Assembly (NCBI GenBank): GCA_021413845.1
Contig: JAIOPP010000090.1
Span: 1-64,000, forward strand
DNA: 64,000 nt
Direction of reading: 5' to 3'
Source of the DNA: Planctomycetia bacterium
GTDB lineage: Bacteria; Planctomycetota; Planctomycetia; Pirellulales; PNKZ01
Part shown: positions 59,406 through 64,000 of the stretch, piece by piece
How the letters are laid out: every line of letters starts with the position of its first letter
Numbering within the stretch: the stretch's first letter is position 1
Position numbers and translations under genes: made by a program
Notes under the pieces: generated by a model
Database searches by the model: none
What the model saw: only the letters and a program-made list of their open reading frames with translations
What the model was told of the DNA's origin: nothing

Positions 59406-60737
59406 TCAAATGTTATTTGCTTCGCGGTGCGCCTCGCGGGCCGGGCTCCAAAGCACCCACAGAGCGACGACGGCGACCAGCGGACAAAGGCCGGCGAATA
59501 CGAGCCCGACGTCGAAATTCTTCGTGGCGTCGATGTGTTTGCCGAACAACGGATGGAGCGGCGAAGCGGTCAGCCAGGCGAACGTGCCGAGCAGGCCGGT
59601 CACCTTCCCCTGATGCTTGACGGAGAGATCTTGCGTGAACGAGTAGTAGCAAGGGAACAAGCCGAGGCAGCCGCAGCCGACCAAGAGCAAGACGCCGAGC
59701 AAAGGCCAACCGGCCTGCAACTGAGGAATGAACAGGCTCAGCGAGGTAGCGAACGAGCAGAGCGTGAACGTGACTAAGCGGGCACGATGAACCGAGGCCC
59801 CGAGCCGGGCCAGCCAGAGCGTGAGAAATCCGGCGCCGATGCAACCGACATCGGTGCCGATATAAAAGACGGTGATGAAGCGTCGGGCCTCGGGGGCCGT
59901 GTAGCCGCGACCTTCTTCCAGAAACATCGGCAACCAGACGCGGAACAGATGCCAACAGGCGTTGATCGCCGCGACGACGACGAGCAACACGACGAAGCGG
60001 CGCGAGAAGATCACTTCGAAGAACGACGCCTCGCCCCGGGCCGTTTCACCCGTCGAGGTCAGCGGTTGCGCGACCGTGGTTTGAAAGTCGCGCGGGCGAA
60101 GTGCGAGAAACCAGAGGACGACCCAGCCGAGCCCGACGAGCGCGATCGCTTGAAACACGAAGCGCCAGGAACCTTTTTCGTCGCTCAACAAGAAGCCGAC
60201 TAGGACCGGCGTGATCGCCGCACCGATCGACGAACCGCTTTGCAGGATGCTATTGCCGAGCGTCCGCTGGCTGGGAGGGAGCAGGCGCTGCGTCGTTTTC
60301 AGCGCGCAGGGCCAGTGACCCGCTTCGAACACGCCGAGCAGCGTGCGACACAGGAGCATGCCGAAATAGGTTTGCACGTGGCCGGTGCAGTAGCCCATCG
60401 CCGACCAGAGAATCAGTGCCGTGGGATACAGCCACCGGACGTTCGTGCGGTCGGCGAGCCAGCCGAAGCCGATCGCTCCGGCGGCGAAGGCCAGCCCGAA
60501 GCCGAGCTCGAGGTTGCCGTACTGGTGCTTGGTGAGGTTGAGCTCGTCGGCCGAGGTGATGCGTGTGCTCATCACGGAGAGTGCCTGACGATCGAGGTAG
60601 TTGATCGTCGTCGCCAAAAGCAGCAGCCCGCAGACGTAGTAGCGCCACGCCGTCGAACGCTCGGGCACTACCGGCTCGGGCGAACGGAGCGGCGGCTCGT
60701 CTTTCGGACGTTGCTCGGCGAGCGCGTCGACGGTCAT
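59406..60737 (-). CDS. MFS transporter of the hexuronate/anion-cation symporter type
   Basis: A 443-residue inner-membrane protein with 12 predicted hydrophobic segments. Early motif 'LLLLATTINYLDRQALSVMS' and the cytoplasmic loop 'GFGWLADRTNVRWLYP' match the ACS (ExuT-like) family; 'GVFEAGHWPCALKTTQRLLP' is also diagnostic. Such carriers import sugar acids and other organic anions with H+ or Na+. In this operon it likely brings in the substrate degraded by the neighbours. The cytoplasmic N-terminal tail is Pro- and Glu-rich. Confidence 0.87.
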   Translation of the reverse strand: MTVDALAEQRPKDEPPLRSPEPVVPERSTAWRYYVCGLLLLATTINYLDRQALSVMSTRITSADELNLTKHQYGNLELGFGLAFAAGAIGFGWLADRTNVRWLYPTALILWSAMGYCTGHVQTYFGMLLCRTLLGVFEAGHWPCALKTTQRLLPPSQRTLGNSILQSGSSIGAAITPVLVGFLLSDEKGSWRFVFQAIALVGLGWVVLWFLALRPRDFQTTVAQPLTSTGETARGEASFFEVIFSRRFVVLLVVVAAINACWHLFRVWLPMFLEEGRGYTAPEARRFITVFYIGTDVGCIGAGFLTLWLARLGASVHRARLVTFTLCSFATSLSLFIPQLQAGWPLLGVLLLVGCGCLGLFPCYYSFTQDLSVKHQGKVTGLLGTFAWLTASPLHPLFGKHIDATKNFDVGLVFAGLCPLVAVVALWVLWSPAREAHREANNI

Positions 60738-60762
60738 AGTGCTTCCTCAATTGCCGTGCTTC

Positions 60763-61545
60763 CTAGAGAGCAGGGGCGTCCCAGGTCTTGCCGTTCCACG
60801 CGCGCATGCGTTCGAGCAGCGTGGCGACGTCGCCCGAGAACGTGCGGAACAGCCCTTCACCTTTCTCGGCCGAGGCGTGTTGCGGCAAGCCGATGTGGCC
60901 GGGGGTGGAGCGATCTTGCATGATCCAGCCGCGCGTCGCCGGCTCGAAGCCGGGCGTAAACGGCACGTCGATCGTGTGCTTATAATCGCCGACGAGCTCC
61001 GGCCGGATCCGCAGTACCATCGATGTTTCCCATTCGCAGGCATGGCCCATCTGCCGCTGCACGAGCGAAGTATCGGCCTCGTAGGGCTTGCCGCCGAGCA
61101 GCCAATAGGTCGCGAAGTTGAGCAGCAAGTCGCTGCGGCTGCGATGGCGTTGACGTAGTTCGTACACCGCTTGCTTGCCCGGCACGTCGTTGCCGCCGTG
61201 GCCATTGACGAAGACCAGCCGGCGAAAGCCGTGATGGATGAGGTTCTCGAACGTTTCGTTGAGCAAGTTCAAATAGGTGCGCGGAGTCGCGGAGAGGGTG
61301 CCGCAGAAATCGATGTGGTGTTCCGAATTGCCGAGCCATTGCAACGGCGCCACAAGCACGCTGCCGGCCCCGTGCTTCGCCGTGAACTGTTCGTGGGCCC
61401 GACGTACGACTTCGCCGCAGAGCAGGCTATCGGTAAACACGGGCATGTGCGGCCCATGCTGTTCGAGCGCCGCGACCGGCACGACGACGGGAGTATCTTT
61501 CGACAACGCGGCCACTTCAGGCCATTTCATATCGGCAAGCAACAT
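60763..61545 (-). CDS. Creatininase-family amidohydrolase
   Basis: A 260-residue protein with metal-site motifs 'EQHGPHMPVFTDSL' (about 28-41) and 'VNGHGGND' (about 113-120). A third element, 'GHACEWETSMVLRI', supplies Glu/His ligands. This is the creatininase fold, which includes creatinine amidohydrolase, mycofactocin peptidase MftE and formamide hydrolases. The exact substrate is unknown. It is the first gene of the minus-strand operon leading into the MFS gene (25 bases apart). Confidence 0.85.
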   Translation of the reverse strand: MLLADMKWPEVAALSKDTPVVVPVAALEQHGPHMPVFTDSLLCGEVVRRAHEQFTAKHGAGSVLVAPLQWLGNSEHHIDFCGTLSATPRTYLNLLNETFENLIHHGFRRLVFVNGHGGNDVPGKQAVYELRQRHRSRSDLLLNFATYWLLGGKPYEADTSLVQRQMGHACEWETSMVLRIRPELVGDYKHTIDVPFTPGFEPATRGWIMQDRSTPGHIGLPQHASAEKGEGLFRTFSGDVATLLERMRAWNGKTWDAPAL

Positions 61546-61712
61546 CGAAGCGAAATCCTATGCGCGAGGGGGGCGAGGAATGTACGAGGGAATACGGAAC
61601 GAGCACGAAACGGGGCGGGGCGGGGAGCAAGCGGAGAAGCCGATAGTCTAACGAACGGCTCGACCTGATGCCACGCGCGAGCTCTTCCTATAGCCAAGCG
61701 AATTCCGCGGGA

Positions 61713-61752
61713 GATTCCGGGACGAGCGGGGACAGTAATGTCCCCGTTGGGC
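61713..61752 (-). repeat. Partial copy of the palindromic repeat with a third core
   Basis: The core cggggacag-taatg-tccccg is a stem-loop like the other family members but with different stem bases. The outer flank is only partly conserved (gacgag... and ...gttggg). Confidence 0.6.
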
Positions 61753-61798
61753 CTGTCGGATGATGCTCCATTGCGCGAGGTTCGTCGAGGATCGGCGT

Positions 61799-61847
61799 CG
61801 AGCGCGCTCCTAACGGCCGGTTCACACCGGCCGCTCGCCTCGGAGGT
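61799..61847 (+). repeat. 49-nt palindromic intergenic repeat, copy 3
   Basis: The core cggccggttcacaccggccg pairs perfectly over 8 bases. Flanks are the same as the copy at 17201-17249, and the whole sequence is the near-identical reverse complement of 10845-10893. It lies 40 bases from the Rieske stop. Confidence 0.75.
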
Positions 61848-61887
61848 GGAACGTGATGCTGGGGGAGTGCTTGTCGCCGATGGCGTG

Positions 61888-62883
61888 CTACTTTTCCGTT
61901 TCCAAGCCCCGATAGATCCGGTTGATCCGCGAGCGATTCAAACCCATCACGTGGTCGAAGCGGCTGAGCTTCAGGCCTTCTAGGCCGGGGCGGGTGTCGG
62001 CGAGTTTCGCTAGGGCGACGATGTCGTGATCGATCTCGACTTTCGCCATGCGCCGCAGCCACGGTGCCGCGAGGCGAATGCCGCCGTAGGGGCCCGGGTA
62101 GCCCGACTTCATAAAGACTACGGTGTAGATCTTCGTCGAGGCGGCATCGATCGGCGTGAGGAAGACGTAGGCCCGATACTTGAGCTTGGCGGGCTTGCCG
62201 GTGTCGGCGTCGAACACGGTATGCTCGACGCAGAGATGCAGCGGCGAGAAGCGGGTATACCACTCGGAGTGGAACGCCATCTGCTTGCCGACCCCCATGC
62301 CCCAGCGCATCGGGGTGGGTATGCTTTTGTGCGGGCCGTCGGAAACGCAGCGCACTTCACGATCGTCGGACTGCACGTCGATCTTCACTTCGGCCATGCG
62401 GTCGAGCTCATAGCCGAACATCATGTGAACCATCGCCGTATGCTCGACCTCGCAGAAGTTGTCGAGCGACACTTCCAACGGCACCGGCGCGATGTGCTCC
62501 ATACTGCAGAGATGGTAGTAGTCCCGTTGTTCGACTTCCGGAAACTCCGCGTTGCAATCGCGCGGCTTGAGCCACACGAGGCCGTAAGCTTCGCGAATGT
62601 CGAACGACGCCATGCGCGCGTGCAGCTTCGGCGTGGCCGGGCTCTCGCCGTTACCCGCGCAGTCGAAGGTCCAACCGTGATACGCGCATTGCAGCTTCTC
62701 GCCGACCACGCAGCCGGCGCTAAGGCGCATGCGGCGATGCGGACAGAGATCGTCGAGCGCGCCGAGCTTGCCGTCGGCGGCGCGAAAGAGAGCGAAGTCG
62801 CGGCCGTCGATGCGCACGGAGACCGGCTTGCGCTTCAGCTTGCGACTTAGGAATACGGCATTCCAGTGATCGAGGCACGCCAT
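61888..62883 (-). CDS. Rieske 2Fe-2S aromatic-ring-oxygenase-like protein
   Basis: A 331-residue protein. The Rieske domain has both ligand pairs: 'LCPHRRMRLSAG' (C47, H49) and 'CAYHGWTFD' (C66, H69). The C-terminal catalytic domain includes 'LEVSLDNFCEVEHTAMVHMM', whose Asn/Asp-x-x-His-x4-His-like pattern fits the mononuclear iron site of Rieske non-haem oxygenases. It likely hydroxylates or demethylates a small ring or amine-type substrate using a separate reductase, which is not in the window. No signal peptide; cytoplasmic. Confidence 0.85.
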   Translation of the reverse strand: MACLDHWNAVFLSRKLKRKPVSVRIDGRDFALFRAADGKLGALDDLCPHRRMRLSAGCVVGEKLQCAYHGWTFDCAGNGESPATPKLHARMASFDIREAYGLVWLKPRDCNAEFPEVEQRDYYHLCSMEHIAPVPLEVSLDNFCEVEHTAMVHMMFGYELDRMAEVKIDVQSDDREVRCVSDGPHKSIPTPMRWGMGVGKQMAFHSEWYTRFSPLHLCVEHTVFDADTGKPAKLKYRAYVFLTPIDAASTKIYTVVFMKSGYPGPYGGIRLAAPWLRRMAKVEIDHDIVALAKLADTRPGLEGLKLSRFDHVMGLNRSRINRIYRGLETEK

Positions 62884-63332
62884 CGCGATCGTTCTCCGCA
62901 GCCTTTTCGGTTAGGTCCTCGGTGTGTGAAGATTCGGGGCGGCGATACCGAGGAATTGTTAGCGCCGCGGGAACAATAAAACTAACTCAGACGAGGTACA
63001 GGCACAACTTTTGCGCGACTTACAAATTCGCGAAGTTGTGCCGCCGCAAGAGGTTGAGCGTACGGATTTCGCCGACGCTACCGATTACGCCGACCATGCA
63101 CCGAGCGCGCCGCAACAGGCATGAATCGGCCGACCATGCTCGGTTTCCGATGGGTGATCGGGCCGCCGGATTATTTTCGCGCAATGCCGAGGAATCGGGC
63201 GTAGACTTTCGGCGATGCGCCTCGATTCGAGCCGTTTTGCTTCCGCAGCGGCTGGGAAACGCATGGCGCCTCTTTCGCCGCTCGACTTGCTGACGCTTCT
63301 TTGACTCGCACCGCCCACTTCGAGATCTTGCG
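62884..63332. other. 449-base region without a credible gene
   Basis: A divergent spacer between the Rieske gene and the exported SnoaL-like gene. It contains an AT-richer stretch with a hairpin at 63001-63042. The only long frame (62922-63293 plus) is Arg/Ser-rich and shows no family features. Promoters for both genes must lie here. Confidence 0.5.
63001..63042. repeat. Inverted repeat ggcacaactt...aagttgtgcc
   Basis: Ten-base perfect arms (63001-63010 and 63033-63042) surround a 22-base centre that includes a second gcgcga/tcgcg pairing. A candidate operator or attenuator-like hairpin in the divergent spacer, function unknown. Confidence 0.5.
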
Positions 63333-64000
63333 ATGAACGCAACTGCTGTTCGTACTTTTCCGCTTCTATTCGTCTTACTTGCTTCGTGCTTCACGGCGCC
63401 GAACTTCGTCGCGGCGCAAGCGGCCGATCCCGACGCTTCGGCGATTGACTTGGCGAAGGTGAAGTCCGCCGTCGCGAAATCTTCGGACGACGAGCAAGCC
63501 ATTCGGGCCGCGATCGGGGCCTATGTCGACGCTTACAATCGAGGCGATGCCGCGGCGCTCGCGCAACTTTGGAGCGAGACGGGGGAATGGATCAGCAACG
63601 AGGGGGAACGCCTACGCGGCCCGAAGGAAATCGAAGCGGCGATGAACAAGGTTTTCGCCGGCGCACCCGGCGCGAAGCTCACGCTCGGCAATGCGAACAT
63701 CCGGCTGATCGCGCCTGATGTGGCGATCGAAGAAGGAACGGCGACCGTGACCGCGACGGACGGCTCGAACGAAGTCTCGAACTACGCGGCGACGCATGTG
63801 CGCCGCGGCAAAGATTGGAAGCTGGAAAGCGTGCGCGAGATCGTCGTGTCGGTCGGGCTGGTGCGAGCCCCGCCGCCGAGTCCGCTTGCAGGGCTCGCGT
63901 GGCTCGTCGGCCGTTGGGTCGACGACGCCGACGGCTCGCGCATCGAGACGAACGTCGAATGGCGCGCCGGCGGAAAGTTTCTGTTCTATCAATTCCGCGC
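63333..64000 (+). CDS. Exported SnoaL/DUF4440-like protein (3' end outside window)
   Basis: The frame opens at ATG 63333 and is still open at the window end (222 complete codons). The signal peptide 'NATAVRTFPLLFVLLASCFT' ends near 'FVAAQA'. The domain at about 50-160 has the cystatin-like SnoaL/DUF4440 pattern: 'IRAAIGAYVDAYNRGDAAAL', 'LWSETGEWISNEGERLRGPK' and 'YAATHVRRGKDWKLESVREI'. A second similar segment starts after about residue 185 ('GLAWLVGRWVDDADGSRIET'). Such proteins bind small ligands or act as hydrolases or isomerases; no catalytic residues can be assigned. Confidence 0.82.
   Translation, partial: MNATAVRTFPLLFVLLASCFTAPNFVAAQAADPDASAIDLAKVKSAVAKSSDDEQAIRAAIGAYVDAYNRGDAAALAQLWSETGEWISNEGERLRGPKEIEAAMNKVFAGAPGAKLTLGNANIRLIAPDVAIEEGTATVTATDGSNEVSNYAATHVRRGKDWKLESVREIVVSVGLVRAPPPSPLAGLAWLVGRWVDDADGSRIETNVEWRAGGKFLFYQFR

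Larger units (their letters stand above)
61546..61887. other. 342-base spacer with two palindromic repeats
   Basis: Lies between the Rieske oxygenase stop and the creatininase start, both on the minus strand. It carries two members of the 49-nt palindromic family (61713-61752 partial and 61799-61847 complete) and the presumed promoter of the creatininase operon. No ORF of interest. Confidence 0.55.

Noticed and set aside
62922-63293. 123-codon frame between the Rieske and SnoaL-like genes
   Set aside because: Arg/Ser-rich product typical of random high-GC frames and crossed by the 63001-63042 hairpin.
1-64000. CRISPR array or prophage
   Set aside because: No regularly spaced direct repeats and no integrase, capsid or tail genes were seen.

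Overview
The window looks like a chromosomal piece of a high-GC planctomycete, probably Pirellulales-like. This is inferred from gene content only: DUF1552/DUF1592 pairs, a YHYH-domain protein, DUF1080 and Gfo/Idh proteins with twin-arginine signals, Ser/Thr kinases with N-terminal extensions and C-terminal TPRs, an ECF-type sigma factor next to such a kinase, an FG-GAP/VCBS secreted giant and multihaem cytochromes. No rRNA, tRNA, CRISPR array, integrase or transposase was found. Most of the many open frames are shadows created by high GC.

Layout. 1-2.2 kb: the end of an unknown gene, a TPR protein and a class I O-methyltransferase. 2.2-7.8 kb (minus): sigma factor, transmembrane Ser/Thr kinase and secreted YHYH protein, likely one transcript. 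8.0-10.8 kb (plus): a compact PqqD-like / ATP-grasp / PLP-decarboxylase operon; the decarboxylase carries an N-terminal extension resembling a RiPP (PqqA-like) leader. This is the best candidate for an undescribed system. 11-18.4 kb: Crp/Fnr regulator, a TrhO-RluA fusion, a divergent Gfo/Idh and DUF1080 pair, a HicBA module and a KDG-kinase-like PfkB protein. 18.5-23.4 kb (minus): DUF1552, DUF1592 and a CDF metal transporter. 23.7-24.9 kb: an enlarged adenylate-kinase-like protein.

24.9-26.0 kb holds no credible gene but a 1.06-kb nested inverted-repeat structure. 26-33.6 kb: an export/efflux locus (PqqD-M50-HlyD fusion, GAF-HlyD adaptor, secreted protein, TolC-like lipoprotein) whose two plus-strand genes share a 12-mer in their upstream regions. 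33.6-46 kb: FHA-GAF-adenylate cyclase, a tandem pair of pentahaem cytochromes followed by a kinase-TPR protein, a beta-barrel-like protein and a second, TPR-linked cyclase. 46-46.8 kb: a DUF3800 gene of more AT-rich make-up, probably transferred.

47-56 kb: amidohydrolase, 1213-residue VCBS protein, C45-type Ntn hydrolase, LeuB and a Tat-exported protein of unknown role. 56-61.5 kb (minus): a tight catabolic operon (creatininase, MFS symporter, isochorismatase-ThuA fusion, threonine-dehydratase-like enzyme). 61.9-64 kb: a Rieske oxygenase and the start of a secreted SnoaL/DUF4440-like protein that runs off the window.

A family of 49-nt palindromic intergenic repeats with constant flanks and exchanged, still self-complementary cores recurs at about 10.85, 17.2, 61.72 and 61.80 kb. 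All functions are inferred by reading motifs; no database search was possible.
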